The position numbers and the translations under genes were made by a program. Of a DNA stretch of 64,000 nucleotides, positions 1 through 10,341 are shown piece after piece. Origin of the DNA: an uncultured Bacteroides sp. (GTDB lineage Bacteria > Bacteroidota > Bacteroidia > Bacteroidales > Bacteroidaceae); the NCBI RefSeq assembly GCF_937912035.1, contig NZ_CALDPF010000035.1, positions 124,001 through 188,000 on the forward strand. The letters run 5' to 3'. The notes beneath the pieces are model-generated. The model saw only the letters and a list, made by a program, of their open reading frames with translations, did no database searches and had not been told where the DNA came from. The first letter of the stretch is position 1; every line of letters begins with the position of its first letter.

Positions 1-360
1 GCCGTCGGGACTGAAAGCTGTCGGTATCTCTGACGCAGAATTAAGAGTAAGTCTGCGTGCCGGACCACCATCAGCCGACATAATGAACACATCCTGATTA
101 CCATAACGGTCGCTTGCAAAAGCTATTTGCTTACCGTCTGGCGACCATACCGGGTCTGATTCATACGACTCCTGTGTGGTAAGCTGAACAGCCTGTCCAC
201 CATTAGCATTTACCTTATACACATCTCCCTTATAGCAGAAAACCACAGACTTACCATCGGGTGATATGCGTACATCACGCATCCATAGAGGATTAATACT
301 TGCAGCCTGAGCAGTCAAAGCCCCGGCACCAAGTATAAGCATTAGAATATTCTTTCTCAT
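1..360 (-). CDS. Secreted PD40/S41-type peptidase, N-terminal part (runs off window start)
   Basis: Reading from the ATG at 360 on the minus strand gives an uninterrupted 120-codon frame that leaves the window at base 1. The first ~20 residues are a signal peptide (MRKNILMLILGAGALTAQA). They are followed by beta-propeller PD40/WD40-like repeats with the recurring pattern SPDGKSVVF, SPDGKQIAFASDRYG and SADGGPARRLT. In Bacteroidetes this N-terminus normally belongs to ~1080-residue tricorn-like S41 peptidases. The catalytic part is outside the window, so the peptidase assignment is inferred from family architecture, and a TolB-like protein is the alternative. Confidence 0.75.
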   Translation of the reverse strand, partial: MRKNILMLILGAGALTAQAASINPLWMRDVRISPDGKSVVFCYKGDVYKVNANGGQAVQLTTQESYESDPVWSPDGKQIAFASDRYGNQDVFIMSADGGPARRLTLNSASEIPTAFSPDG

Positions 361-444
361 TTTTCAAATATTATATTTAAGTTCTATATTATTTTGTATC
401 AACAAATATTTTTAATCTTTATAAATTTCCATTGTCTAATTATC

Positions 445-3400
445 TTATCCAGCCTGTATGCTCGTTATCTCCTGCAACTCCCTAACAGCCGACTGCACAT
501 CTTTTATATCCTTGATAATCATGCTGCGTTTTCCATTCTGCTCTCTGAGATTACACTGGCGAGGATAGCGTGACATATAGCCTATCATCTTGCCGAAAGC
601 CTCACTCTGATAGTACGGACTGTCAGGATTGCTTACAAAGAAGAGTGTCATACGTCCTGATTTCAGGAATATCTTCTCTATACCAAGACGCTTGGCGATA
701 CGTCTCAACGGAACTATACGTATCAGCTCTTCTCCTTCCGGTGGAATTGCTCCGAAACGGTCTATCAGACGCGCTTTGAAATCTTCTACATCCTTGTCAA
801 GTTCCAGCTTATCAAGCTCACGGTAGAGCAACATCCTTTCGCTGCTGCTTGGGATATATTCATTAGGGAACAACAGCTCTAGGTCGCTTTCTACTGTACA
901 TTCATCAACAAATCCTTCACCGCTCAAAACTTCCTCACCTGCTTTTACCTCATCGGCATAAAGTTCGGAGAACTCATCGTTTTTAAGTTCGGTAACAGCT
1001 TCTGCCAAAATCTTCTGATAAGTCTCATAACCAAGGTCTGCAATAAATCCACTCTGTTCGGCTCCAAGCATATTTCCTGCACCACGGATATCAAGATCCT
1101 GCATGGCTATATGGATACCGCTACCCAAATCGCTGAAATTCTCAATAGCCTGCAGACGGCGGCGTGCCTCAGGCGTGAGCGAACTCAATGGAGGTGCAAG
1201 CAGATAGCAGAAGGCTTTCTTGTTTCCACGTCCAACACGTCCGCGCATCTGATGCAGGTCGCTCAAACCAAAATTCTGCGCCTGGTTTATTATTATGGTA
1301 TTGGCATTCGGAATGTCTATACCACTTTCGATTATGGTTGTTGCCAGAAGTACATCGTAATCATAATTTACGAAATCGAAGATAATCTTCTCAAGTTCCT
1401 CCGGCTGCATCTGCCCATGGCCTATACATACACGGCAATCCGGTATGTTTCTTTCTATAAGAGCCTTCAGCTCAACAAGGTTCTGTATGCGGTTGTTCAC
1501 AAAGAACACCTGACCGTTACGACTCATCTCGAAGTTTATAGCCTCGGTTATTATCTCCTCGTTGAAAGTATGAACCTCTGTCTGTATAGGATATCTGTTT
1601 GGCGGCGGTGTCTGTATCACGGAAAGGTCTCTTGCGCCCATAAGCGAGAACTGCAGTGTTCGCGGAATAGGTGTGGCCGTCATAGTAAGTGTATCAACAT
1701 TCACCTTTATCTGACGGAGTTTTTCTTTCACACTTACCCCGAACTTCTGTTCCTCGTCTATGATAAGCAAGCCCAAATCCTTGAACTTGACACTCTTGCC
1801 TATTATCTTGTGAGTTCCTATAAGGATATTTATCTGCCCGTCGGCAAGTTCTTTCAATATTCTACTGGTATCCTTGGCCGTACGTGCACGGCTAAGATAT
1901 TCCACCTTGCAAGGCAATCCCTCAAGTCGTTTTTTGAAAGTCTGAAAATGCTGGTATGCAAGAACTGTTGTAGGGACAAGTACTGCCACCTGTTTATTGT
2001 CTGCCACAGCCTTGAAAGCCGCTCTTACGGCAACTTCCGTCTTACCGAAACCTACGTCTCCACAAACAAGTCTATCCATAGGACGGTCGCTCTCCATATC
2101 GGCTTTCACTTCCTGAGTGGCTTTCGATTGGTCCGGAGTATCTTCGTACAGGAACGACGCTTCCAGCTCATGCTGCAAAAAGCTGTCCGGACTGTATTTG
2201 AAACCCTTTTCCTGTTTGCGCTGCGAATAAAGTTTTATAAGGTCGCGGGCTATATCCTTTATCTTGGTCTTGGTGCGTTCCTTGATTTTCTCCCATGCGC
2301 CTGTACCCAATTTACTTATTCTTGGCGGTTCGCCTTCCTTACCCTTATACTTGGATATCTTATGCAACGAATGGATTGACACGAACACCACATCGTCATT
2401 CTGATAAATCAGTTTGATTACTTCCTGAGTGGTATTTCCGTTAGGTATGCGCACCAGTCCGGCGAAACGGCCGATACCATGATCTATATGAACAACATAG
2501 TCTCCCGGTTCAAACTGATTAAGTTCCTTCAACGAAAGCGCTACTTTTCCGCTACGTGCCTTGTCGCTGCGGAGATTATATTTATGGAAACGGTCGAAAA
2601 TCTGATGGTCGGTAAATATACACAAACGCATTGTATGATCTACGAAACCTTCATGAAGAGTGCGATCTACTGGTTCAAATTCTATCTTGTCTCCCCTCTC
2701 CTTGAATATATCCTTCAGTCGGTCAGTCTGTTTGGAGCTGTCTGAACATATATATATCTTATACCCTCGCTGAATGAAATCATTCAGAGAAGACGAAACC
2801 ATATCAAAATTCTTATGAAAAATAGGTTGGACAGAAGTCTCAAACTTCAACCTTGCCTGAGGTGTGCCGATAGGTTTTGCGCCAAAATCAATCCTTCTGA
2901 AATCAAGAGCCTTGTCTGTGAAATCAGTTCCTTGAATAATGGTTTTCTGTATGTCAGGCAGTTCCACATTGTCACCGTCTTCGGCGGCAGCTATAGCCTG
3001 CGATGAAAGGACTTCATCGTGAATACTCTGTATCCTTTCCCTTACCCATAACAGGTCTTTCACACACAGTAATGCATGCGACGGAAGAAAATCAAGGAAT
3101 GTAACCGAGTCTCCGCTCACCCCAGTAAGTTCGGGAACAATATTAACGGCCGACTTCTTTTCCTTAGACAACTGCGACTCTACCTCAAAAGTTCTTATAC
3201 TGTCTATCTCATCACCAAAGAAGTCTATACGGTAAGGAAACTCTGATGCAAACGAAAACACATCGAGAATACTTCCACGAGTGGCAAACTGTCCCGGCTC
3301 ATAAACATAGTCCACATGGTCGAAACCAAGAGAAACCAGTTGTGCTGCTATTGTGTCAGTCTCTATATTCTGACCTACCTTTAACGATACGGTCTTATCC

Positions 3401-3816
3401 GTGAGAAGCTTCTTCGATACCACCTTCTCTGCCAGAGCCTCAGGATAAGTAACCACTGCCACATTATCCCTCTTCTCCAGACGGCTCAATACTTCTGTGC
3501 GCAAAATCTCATTTGCCGCATCTTTCTGACCGTATTTTATTGCACGCCTGTATGACGATGGGAAAAACAGAATATCCGCATCACCATTGGCCTGAACCAT
3601 ATCGTGATAGAAATATCCCGCTTCCTCATTGTCGTTGAGGACAAATACATATACTGAAGGATTTTCTTTTATAAACGCCGAAAAGAACAATGACATACAC
3701 GAGGCATGCACACCGTCCACATATACAGTTTTTATGCCGTTATCCTTAATAATCGTAGCCAAACCTTTGGTATTAGGATGTGCAGCATATACGCTTTGCA
3801 ATTCTGAAATAGTCAT
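445..3816 (-). CDS. mfd: Transcription-repair coupling factor Mfd
   Basis: Mfd removes RNA polymerase stalled at DNA lesions and recruits UvrA. The 1123-residue protein has the normal family length and domain order. An N-terminal UvrB-like module (~1-340) comes first, then a CarD-like RNA-polymerase-interaction domain with GDYVVHIDHGIGRFAG near residue 436. The SF2 translocase has Walker A GDVGFGKTEVA near 587, the DEEQKFG box near 687 and TATPIPRTL, and a C-terminal TRCF domain follows. I take the ATG at 3816 (MTISELQ) rather than the longer in-frame start at 3840, because the extra eight residues are not family-like. It is transcribed away from the TPR gene at 3902. Confidence 0.97.
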   Translation of the reverse strand: MTISELQSVYAAHPNTKGLATIIKDNGIKTVYVDGVHASCMSLFFSAFIKENPSVYVFVLNDNEEAGYFYHDMVQANGDADILFFPSSYRRAIKYGQKDAANEILRTEVLSRLEKRDNVAVVTYPEALAEKVVSKKLLTDKTVSLKVGQNIETDTIAAQLVSLGFDHVDYVYEPGQFATRGSILDVFSFASEFPYRIDFFGDEIDSIRTFEVESQLSKEKKSAVNIVPELTGVSGDSVTFLDFLPSHALLCVKDLLWVRERIQSIHDEVLSSQAIAAAEDGDNVELPDIQKTIIQGTDFTDKALDFRRIDFGAKPIGTPQARLKFETSVQPIFHKNFDMVSSSLNDFIQRGYKIYICSDSSKQTDRLKDIFKERGDKIEFEPVDRTLHEGFVDHTMRLCIFTDHQIFDRFHKYNLRSDKARSGKVALSLKELNQFEPGDYVVHIDHGIGRFAGLVRIPNGNTTQEVIKLIYQNDDVVFVSIHSLHKISKYKGKEGEPPRISKLGTGAWEKIKERTKTKIKDIARDLIKLYSQRKQEKGFKYSPDSFLQHELEASFLYEDTPDQSKATQEVKADMESDRPMDRLVCGDVGFGKTEVAVRAAFKAVADNKQVAVLVPTTVLAYQHFQTFKKRLEGLPCKVEYLSRARTAKDTSRILKELADGQINILIGTHKIIGKSVKFKDLGLLIIDEEQKFGVSVKEKLRQIKVNVDTLTMTATPIPRTLQFSLMGARDLSVIQTPPPNRYPIQTEVHTFNEEIITEAINFEMSRNGQVFFVNNRIQNLVELKALIERNIPDCRVCIGHGQMQPEELEKIIFDFVNYDYDVLLATTIIESGIDIPNANTIIINQAQNFGLSDLHQMRGRVGRGNKKAFCYLLAPPLSSLTPEARRRLQAIENFSDLGSGIHIAMQDLDIRGAGNMLGAEQSGFIADLGYETYQKILAEAVTELKNDEFSELYADEVKAGEEVLSGEGFVDECTVESDLELLFPNEYIPSSSERMLLYRELDKLELDKDVEDFKARLIDRFGAIPPEGEELIRIVPLRRIAKRLGIEKIFLKSGRMTLFFVSNPDSPYYQSEAFGKMIGYMSRYPRQCNLREQNGKRSMIIKDIKDVQSAVRELQEITSIQAG

Positions 3817-3857
3817 CGTTATGAAAAATAGTTCGTGCAAAATTACGAAAAAGTTAT

Positions 3858-3865
3858 TATTTTTG
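3858..3865 (+). promoter_or_regulatory. Putative -7 box for the TPR gene
   Basis: TATTTTTG matches the Bacteroidetes -7 consensus TAnnTTTG and lies 37 bases before the TPR-protein ATG. No clear TTTG -33 element is visible at the expected distance, so this is a weak call. Confidence 0.35.
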
Positions 3866-3901
3866 CAGCAATAGTATAAATATTGTAATTATAAGAATGA
3901 T

Positions 3902-6094
3902 ATGCACATCGAGATAAAAGATTTGATCTATAAACACAAACTGAAAGAAGCACTCGAAAAGCTTCAGGAATACGCTTCTTCTACAGACAACTGGCAGATA
4001 AAATCAGACATTGAAAGCCTTAAAACCACATACGGCTTAATGTTACAATATACAAGCCAGGGAATGAATGATCCGAAAAGAAAAGAAATGTATAACCAAT
4101 TATTGAGAAAAGCATATATTCTTAACGAAATGACTAAGACACAAAGTATGCTTGAGAATGGTAATTCATACATTTCACAGACATACAGAGAAGAAAAACA
4201 TAATACAACGAAAAATTATACGGAAATACTACTAAAACTGGAAGAAAAGCAAAAAGATATAAGTATTTCCGACATGTATGAAGAACCATACCGGACTGAA
4301 ACTACAGATGCCCAAATTAAAATCAGACAATCAATACTTGAAACACTGTTCAACAAGACATGGAGACCTGTTGTATGGAACGAAGAGGATTATAACGGAG
4401 CCTTATCAATAATAGATTCTGAGAAAATATCAGACAATGACAAGGCGTTATTCACTTCAGCATTATGCCTAAGCCTAATATACCTGCTGGACATATACAA
4501 GTTCAGACTGCTCATACACACCTACATGAAATGTCAAAGTCCGGTAGTTACACAACGTGCTTTGGTTGGTATCATGATAGCAATGTACTTGCAAAGTGAA
4601 ACAATAAGCTATTCATATCCCTACCTCTACGATGAGATCAATCTCATGAAAGATAATCCATATTTTCTTGATGATTTCTACACTATTATCATACAAGTGA
4701 TCTTATCGCTTGATACAGAAAATATAAACAAGAAAATGAGAGACGAGATAATACCTTCTATAATGCAATCGACAGAGTTGACATCACCTATCGATGATAT
4801 GTCAGAAATTAATTTCGAAGAAATCATAGAAGATTTTATCGAAGAAAATCCTGAATGGAAAGAAAACATTGAGAAAATTAAAGACCAGATTAAAGAATTG
4901 GATATGTTACGCCAGGAAGGTGCAGACACAAACATGTGTACATTCTCTAATCTGAAAAACTACCCTTTCTTCTATGAGCCGTCACACTGGTTCTACATAT
5001 TCAGTCCGGAAGTACCTGTCATACATGAAATGATGACAGACAAAGGAAATAATTATGCACCATTCATTAATACTCTGATGAAAGCCACTGACATGTGTAA
5101 TTCCGACAGATTCTCTTTATGTCTGACATTCAAAACTGTACCTGACCTGCCTTTGGAAGCGATGAATACAGGATTAAATGCCCAAAACAGATTGAATGAA
5201 GAGTTAGATGACATAAACACTGAAAAGAAAAGACGTCAGACAGAAAGCAGACATTTCATACAGGATCTATACCGTTTCTGCAAACTATGGAGAAAACAAT
5301 ATGAAAAGACAGATATATTCTCTGAAGGAATTGCATTATGGGAAAACTTCAACATACGAATGATAGTAAAAGAAAGTGGTAAGTTAAAACAATTGGCTGA
5401 CTATCTGTTTGCCAAAGGACATATAAATGACGCCATGTTTGCTTACATGGACATCATCGATGATAATCCTAACGACTACGAAGCTTTCCAAAAGATAGGA
5501 TATGTACATATATTGGAAAAGAATTATGACAATGCTATAAAAGAACTGAATAAAGCCAATATTCTTGCTCCGGGCAATATCTGGACACTAAAAAATCTGG
5601 CTTACTGTTATAAGAAGAAAAAACGATATGACCTTGCATACGAATGCCTGAAAGAAGCAGAAGCAATAAATCCTGACGATTTGAGTATTTGCAACATTAT
5701 AGGACAGACACTTATATCCGACGGTATATATGACGAAGCTATAAAATATATGTTCAAGGTGGAATATATGACCAAAGGAAAGACATCGGCACAAAGAGCT
5801 ATTGCATGGTGTTATTTCATGACAGACAGATATGATAAGGCAAAAGACATGTACTCTAAAATTTTAGAGAAAAAAGATGCAACAGCCGAAGACTGGATGA
5901 ATATGGGACACGTATTTATGGTAAATAACGACATTAAGGATGCAATCAACTTCTATAAGAAGGCCAATGAAATATCAGATAAAAAAACTTCATTCGAAAA
6001 AATATTTTCATCCGATGTCGAGACGCTGAAGAAAAAGGGTGTTGAAGAAGACATTATTTACATGATTCCAGATATGGTAACCTCAGATATGTAA
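3902..6094 (+). CDS. Tetratricopeptide-repeat protein, function unknown
   Basis: This is a 730-residue soluble protein with no signal peptide. The N-terminal ~480 residues are helical and match no domain I recognise. From about residue 500 to 680 there are at least five consecutive TPR units, including NPNDYEAFQKIGYVHIL and APGNIWTLKNLAYCYKK. TPR arrays are protein-interaction scaffolds, so a partner-binding role is inferred; the partner is not evident. The gene stands alone between divergent mfd and a convergent nitroreductase gene, with a bidirectional terminator just downstream. Confidence 0.8.
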   Translation: MHIEIKDLIYKHKLKEALEKLQEYASSTDNWQIKSDIESLKTTYGLMLQYTSQGMNDPKRKEMYNQLLRKAYILNEMTKTQSMLENGNSYISQTYREEKHNTTKNYTEILLKLEEKQKDISISDMYEEPYRTETTDAQIKIRQSILETLFNKTWRPVVWNEEDYNGALSIIDSEKISDNDKALFTSALCLSLIYLLDIYKFRLLIHTYMKCQSPVVTQRALVGIMIAMYLQSETISYSYPYLYDEINLMKDNPYFLDDFYTIIIQVILSLDTENINKKMRDEIIPSIMQSTELTSPIDDMSEINFEEIIEDFIEENPEWKENIEKIKDQIKELDMLRQEGADTNMCTFSNLKNYPFFYEPSHWFYIFSPEVPVIHEMMTDKGNNYAPFINTLMKATDMCNSDRFSLCLTFKTVPDLPLEAMNTGLNAQNRLNEELDDINTEKKRRQTESRHFIQDLYRFCKLWRKQYEKTDIFSEGIALWENFNIRMIVKESGKLKQLADYLFAKGHINDAMFAYMDIIDDNPNDYEAFQKIGYVHILEKNYDNAIKELNKANILAPGNIWTLKNLAYCYKKKKRYDLAYECLKEAEAINPDDLSICNIIGQTLISDGIYDEAIKYMFKVEYMTKGKTSAQRAIAWCYFMTDRYDKAKDMYSKILEKKDATAEDWMNMGHVFMVNNDIKDAINFYKKANEISDKKTSFEKIFSSDVETLKKKGVEEDIIYMIPDMVTSDM

Positions 6095-6144
6095 ATATAC
6101 TCCTGATTAAACAATCGAATTTTAAATTATACTTATTCTAAGGA

Positions 6145-6197
6145 AAAGAAGGTATATAAAATGATTATATAGAATCATTTCGTATACCTTCTTTCTT
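6145..6197. terminator. Bidirectional terminator between TPR and nitroreductase genes
   Basis: AGAAGGTATA (6147-6156) pairs with TATACCTTCT (6183-6192). An inner AATGATT/AATCATT stem is present and T/A runs lie on both sides. It sits exactly between convergent genes. Confidence 0.7.
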
Positions 6198-6222
6198 TAT
6201 AAATTATTTTTCCATCAACTTG

Positions 6223-6975
6223 TTATTCGGTAATCTTTCCCCAGAAACCTTGTTTTTGCAGAACACGAATCAATCCGGAAGACATAAATTCATTATCTGA
6301 TTTTTTGTACCTTATATCAGTAAAAATCTGCGCTAAAGTTTCCTTATTATTTATAGATATAAAATTCAGATTTTCAGGAAGAGATTCCTTGTATGAATAT
6401 ATATTGTCAATATCATCCGGGGTATATTGTCTATAAGTTTCTTCATGGATAATTCCATTCAATGGTAACCTGTCAGGTTGAGAAGGACATTCATCCGGAT
6501 AACCAACAGTAATAGTCGCTACCGGTACAACCAATTCCGGCAAATTAAGCAAATCAATAATCGGTTCAGGATTATATATTGTTGTTCCTAAATAACAAAT
6601 ACCCAAACCTGCATCTTCTGCCAACGTACAAAAGTTCTGAGTAAACAACAATGCATCAGAAAGGGCATTAATAAATGAAAGGAAATTATTATATCCAGGT
6701 TCTGCTTTTCTCTGCCTGCACCACAAACTAAAGCGATTAAAATCAGCACAGAATGTTAATACTACAGGAGCTGTAGTGACCATAGGCTGATTGAAATGCA
6801 TAGGAGCTAATTTTGATTTCATTTCTTCACTACGGGTGACAATAACGCTATACAATTGCATATTTCCCATTGTAGATGCACGGGATGCTTCTTCAATCAA
6901 TCCATTCAACAAATCAGCAGAAATATCCTGAGATTTGTATTTTCGTATCGTTCTTCTATTTCTTATTGATTCCAT
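6223..6975 (-). CDS. Nitroreductase family protein
   Basis: This is a 250-residue FMN-dependent oxidoreductase of the nitroreductase fold. The N-terminal MESIRNRRTIRKYKSQDIS is the usual FMN-phosphate-binding start (R-R-T/S-x-R-x-Y/F). The segment TLAEDAGLGICYLGTTIYNP is the conserved central helix-loop, and VPVATITVGYPDE is the conserved strand with the GYP turn. It probably uses NAD(P)H to reduce quinones or nitro compounds, but the physiological substrate cannot be told from sequence. The C-terminal tail of ~60 residues is longer than in minimal family members. It is monocistronic. Confidence 0.85.
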   Translation of the reverse strand: MESIRNRRTIRKYKSQDISADLLNGLIEEASRASTMGNMQLYSVIVTRSEEMKSKLAPMHFNQPMVTTAPVVLTFCADFNRFSLWCRQRKAEPGYNNFLSFINALSDALLFTQNFCTLAEDAGLGICYLGTTIYNPEPIIDLLNLPELVVPVATITVGYPDECPSQPDRLPLNGIIHEETYRQYTPDDIDNIYSYKESLPENLNFISINNKETLAQIFTDIRYKKSDNEFMSSGLIRVLQKQGFWGKITE

Positions 6976-7177
6976 AAATATTTTTTCTTTTCTACAAAGA
7001 TAATATAAAAAACAAATATCTCAATATTTTACAACAATAATAATCTAAAAGAAATGCAACTTTCACAAAAAGAAAACTTTATTTTTAGACAAAATCGATA
7101 AACAACTAATAATCAATTACTTTCATAACAGGATTGGAAAACTTCTTTCTTTTGTTAATAACTTTACGTTTATTTTC

Positions 7178-7208
7178 TTTGTTCATAAAGAAAACATTAA
7201 TAGCTTTG
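7178..7208 (+). promoter_or_regulatory. nrdJ promoter (-33 TTTG, -7 TAGCTTTG)
   Basis: TTTG at 7178-7181 and TAGCTTTG at 7201-7208 are 19 bases apart, matching the Bacteroidetes sigma-ABfr consensus. Transcription should begin near 7214. That rules out the upstream in-frame GTG at 7211 as the start of nrdJ. Confidence 0.8.
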
Positions 7209-7255
7209 CAGTGTTCTATAAAATATCGGATAACATAACAAGATACAATAATATC

Positions 7256-9808
7256 GTGGAAAAAAAAGTTTACAGCTACAATGAAGCATACGAAGCTTCA
7301 TTAGAGTATTTTAATGGGGATGAACTTGCCGCACGCGTTTGGGTAAACAAATACGCTGTGAAAGATTCATTTGGAAACATCTATGAAAAATCCCCAAGGG
7401 ACATGCATTGGCGACTTGCCAATGAGGTTGCTAGAATTGAGGCAAACTATCCTAACAGCATGACTTCACAGGAATTGTTTGACCTGTTCGATCACTTTAA
7501 ATACATTGTTCCGCAGGGTAGCCCGATGACCGGTATCGGTAACGAATACCAGGTTGCTTCCTTATCAAACTGTTTCGTAATCGGACTTGACGGGAAAGCT
7601 GACTCATACGGTGCCATCATCCGTATTGACGAAGAGCAGGTACAGCTTATGAAACGTAGAGGTGGCGTAGGTCACGACCTGTCACACATACGTCCTAAAG
7701 GATCACCTGTAAAGAACTCTGCACTTACATCCACAGGACTTGTTCCTTTCATGGAACGTTATTCTAACTCTACAAGAGAAGTAGCACAGGACGGACGTAG
7801 AGGCGCTCTTATGCTGAGTGTTTCAATCAAGCATCCCGATTCTGAATCATTCATCGATGCCAAGATGACTGAAGGCAAGGTTACAGGAGCAAATGTTTCT
7901 GTAAAGCTTGACGACGAGTTCATGCAGGCAGCCGTTGAAAACAAGCCATATATACAGAAATTCCCTATAGATTCAGATAATCCACAATTCGTAAAAGAAA
8001 TCAATGCTAACGAATTATGGAGAAAGATTGTGCACAATGCATGGAAATCAGCCGAACCGGGTGTTCTGTTTTGGGATACAATTTTAAGAGAATCTGTACC
8101 TGACTGTTATGCAGACCTAGGATTCAGAACTGTATCAACAAACCCTTGCGGTGAAATTCCATTGTGTCCATACGATTCATGCCGACTGTTGGCTATCAAT
8201 CTTTACTCATATGTTGTAAATCCATTTACAAAGGATGCATACTTTGATTTTGATTTGTTCAAAACACACGTAAGATATGCACAAAGAATAATGGACGATA
8301 TCATCGACCTCGAACTGGAAAAGATCGGTCTCATCCTTGAAAAGATTGACTCTGACCCAGAAAACGATGAAGTTAAAAATACAGAACGCCATCTTTGGGA
8401 AAAGATATACAGAAAGTCTGGTCTTGGAAGACGTACCGGAGTAGGTATTACTGCTGAAGGAGATATGTTGGCTGCTATGGGACTAAGATACGGAACCGAA
8501 GAAGCTACTGAATTCTCAGAAAAAGTACACAAGACAATTGCTCTCGAAGCATATCGTTCGTCAGTTATTATGGCAAAAGAACGTGGTGCTTTCGAAATTT
8601 ATGACAGCGAAAGAGAAAAAGAAAATCCTTTCATAAACCGTATCAAGGAAGCTGATCCAGCTCTGTACGAAGATATGGTGAGATACGGACGTAGAAATAT
8701 AGCCTGTCTTACTATTGCTCCTACAGGTACAACAAGTCTTATGACACAGACTACTTCTGGTATAGAACCAGTATTCATGCCTGTGTATAAGAGACGCCGT
8801 AAGGTAAATCCTAACGACGAAAACGTAAGAATTGATTTCATTGACGAAACAGGTGATGCTTTTGAAGAATATATCGTATTCCATCACAAGTTTCTCACTT
8901 GGATGAAAATCAACGGTCTGGACACAACAAAGAACTATACTCAAGAAGAAATAGACGAGCTTGTAGCCAAATCACCTTACTATAAAGCTACATCAAATGA
9001 TGTTGACTGGCTTATGAAAGTTAAGATGCAGGGACGCATCCAGAAATGGGTTGACCATTCAATCAGTGTTACTATCAACCTGCCTAACACTGTTGACGAA
9101 GAACTCGTAAACAATCTTTACGTAGAAGCTTGGCGTTCAGGATGCAAGGGATGTACAGTATATCGTGACGGTTCACGTGCCGGAGTCCTTGTTTCAACAC
9201 AAAAGACAGACAAGGAAGAAAAGCGCAAGGAAGAAGAATGCAGATGCAAACGTCCTGAGGTTGTAGAGGTAAGACCAAAAGTGCTTGAAGCAGACGTGGT
9301 ACGCTTCCAGAACAACAAAGAGAAATGGGTAGCATTTGTAGGCTTACTCGACGGACATCCATACGAAATCTTCACCGGTCTTCAGGATGATGAAGAAGGT
9401 ATAGTGCTTCCTAAATCTGTAACTTGCGGTAAAATCATCAAGAACATTGATGAGAATGGAAACAAGCGCTACGACTTCCAGTTCGAAAACAAACGTGGCT
9501 ACAAAATGACAGTAGAAGGATTGTCAGAACGTTTCAACAAAGAATACTGGAACTATGCAAAACTTATTTCAGGAGTATTGCGCTGGAGAATGCCAATCGA
9601 TCAGGTTATCAAACTTGTAGGTTCACTTCAGCTTGACAGCGAAAACATCAACACATGGAAGGTCGGTGTTGAACGTGCCCTGAAGAAATATGTACAGGAC
9701 GGAACAGAAGCCAAAGGTATGAAATGCCCTAACTGCGGAAACGAAACATTGGTTTATCAGGAAGGCTGTCTTATCTGTACAACTTGCGGTTCTTCAAGAT
9801 GCGGATAA
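7256..9808 (+). CDS. nrdJ: Adenosylcobalamin-dependent (class II) ribonucleotide reductase
   Basis: The enzyme reduces ribonucleotides to deoxyribonucleotides using a thiyl radical made from coenzyme B12, so it needs no oxygen and no separate radical-generating subunit. The protein is 850 residues from the GTG at 7256. I chose this start because the promoter places the transcript start at about 7214. Visible motifs are SNCFVIGLD (redox Cys, ~104), NPCGEIPLC (radical-site Cys, ~295), TAPTGTTSLM-like IAPTGTTSLM, and a C-terminal zinc-ribbon tail CPNC...CTTCG from ~823 thought to re-reduce the active site. It has its own promoter and terminator. Confidence 0.95.
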   Translation: MEKKVYSYNEAYEASLEYFNGDELAARVWVNKYAVKDSFGNIYEKSPRDMHWRLANEVARIEANYPNSMTSQELFDLFDHFKYIVPQGSPMTGIGNEYQVASLSNCFVIGLDGKADSYGAIIRIDEEQVQLMKRRGGVGHDLSHIRPKGSPVKNSALTSTGLVPFMERYSNSTREVAQDGRRGALMLSVSIKHPDSESFIDAKMTEGKVTGANVSVKLDDEFMQAAVENKPYIQKFPIDSDNPQFVKEINANELWRKIVHNAWKSAEPGVLFWDTILRESVPDCYADLGFRTVSTNPCGEIPLCPYDSCRLLAINLYSYVVNPFTKDAYFDFDLFKTHVRYAQRIMDDIIDLELEKIGLILEKIDSDPENDEVKNTERHLWEKIYRKSGLGRRTGVGITAEGDMLAAMGLRYGTEEATEFSEKVHKTIALEAYRSSVIMAKERGAFEIYDSEREKENPFINRIKEADPALYEDMVRYGRRNIACLTIAPTGTTSLMTQTTSGIEPVFMPVYKRRRKVNPNDENVRIDFIDETGDAFEEYIVFHHKFLTWMKINGLDTTKNYTQEEIDELVAKSPYYKATSNDVDWLMKVKMQGRIQKWVDHSISVTINLPNTVDEELVNNLYVEAWRSGCKGCTVYRDGSRAGVLVSTQKTDKEEKRKEEECRCKRPEVVEVRPKVLEADVVRFQNNKEKWVAFVGLLDGHPYEIFTGLQDDEEGIVLPKSVTCGKIIKNIDENGNKRYDFQFENKRGYKMTVEGLSERFNKEYWNYAKLISGVLRWRMPIDQVIKLVGSLQLDSENINTWKVGVERALKKYVQDGTEAKGMKCPNCGNETLVYQEGCLICTTCGSSRCG

Positions 9809-9835
9809 TATACTTAAAACATAAATGACAAACCT

Positions 9836-9882
9836 AGGCGAAGAATACCCATACAATAACGGAATTCTTCGCCTTTTCTTTT
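9836..9882 (+). terminator. nrdJ terminator
   Basis: AGGCGAAGAAT (9836-9846) is perfectly complementary to ATTCTTCGCCT (9864-9874), followed by TTTTCTTTT. It lies 28 bases after the nrdJ stop codon. Confidence 0.9.
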
Positions 9883-9897
9883 AAAACCATAGCATAC

Positions 9898-10266
9898 ATG
9901 AAAGCCCAATCAATGAATATCATCCTCAATGAGATGAAATTTTACTCTTATCATGGCGTACTTCCACAAGAAAACACCGTTGGTGCAGAGTATAAAGTCA
10001 GTCTTGACATAGAAACAGATTTCAGTGAAGCTGCTGCTACAGACAATCTTGAAGGAACAATCAATTATGCAGAGATACATGAGGCTGTAAAGGAAGAAAT
10101 GAATATACCTGCAAAACTCCTTGAACACCTGGCTTACAGGATATCCAAACGTCTGTTCGCCGATTTCCCGACCATCAAAAGCATAGAGATAACCATATTC
10201 AAGGAAAATCCGCCAATGGGCGCCGACTGCAAGAATGTCGGAGTCAAAGTGAAATATTTTCAATAA
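9898..10266 (+). CDS. folB: Dihydroneopterin aldolase
   Basis: FolB cleaves 7,8-dihydroneopterin to 6-hydroxymethyl-dihydropterin and glycolaldehyde in folate synthesis. The 122-residue protein is of normal length. It shows the family start MKFYSYHGVLPQENTVGAEY with the catalytic-region Tyr and Gly, followed by NYAEIHEAVKEEM and the C-terminal KENPPMGADCKNVGVKV. It lies between the nrdJ terminator and the trp promoter and appears to be a single-gene unit. Confidence 0.93.
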   Translation: MKAQSMNIILNEMKFYSYHGVLPQENTVGAEYKVSLDIETDFSEAAATDNLEGTINYAEIHEAVKEEMNIPAKLLEHLAYRISKRLFADFPTIKSIEITIFKENPPMGADCKNVGVKVKYFQ

Positions 10267-10281
10267 AAAATCAGCCAAATG

Positions 10282-10312
10282 TTTGGATTATAAAAAATAA
10301 TACATACATTTG
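10282..10312 (+). promoter_or_regulatory. trp operon promoter
   Basis: TTTG (10282-10285) and TACATTTG (10305-10312) are 19 bases apart, an excellent match to the Bacteroidetes -33/-7 consensus. Transcription should begin near 10319, about 23 bases before the leader peptide ATG. Confidence 0.85.
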
Positions 10313-10341
10313 TCGCAGAAACAAGAAACAACATAACATTT

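Noticed and set aside
1111..2379. A 422-codon open frame opposite mfd
   Set aside because: It lies wholly antisense to well-conserved mfd sequence; its translation has no domain and the composition of a reverse-frame shadow.
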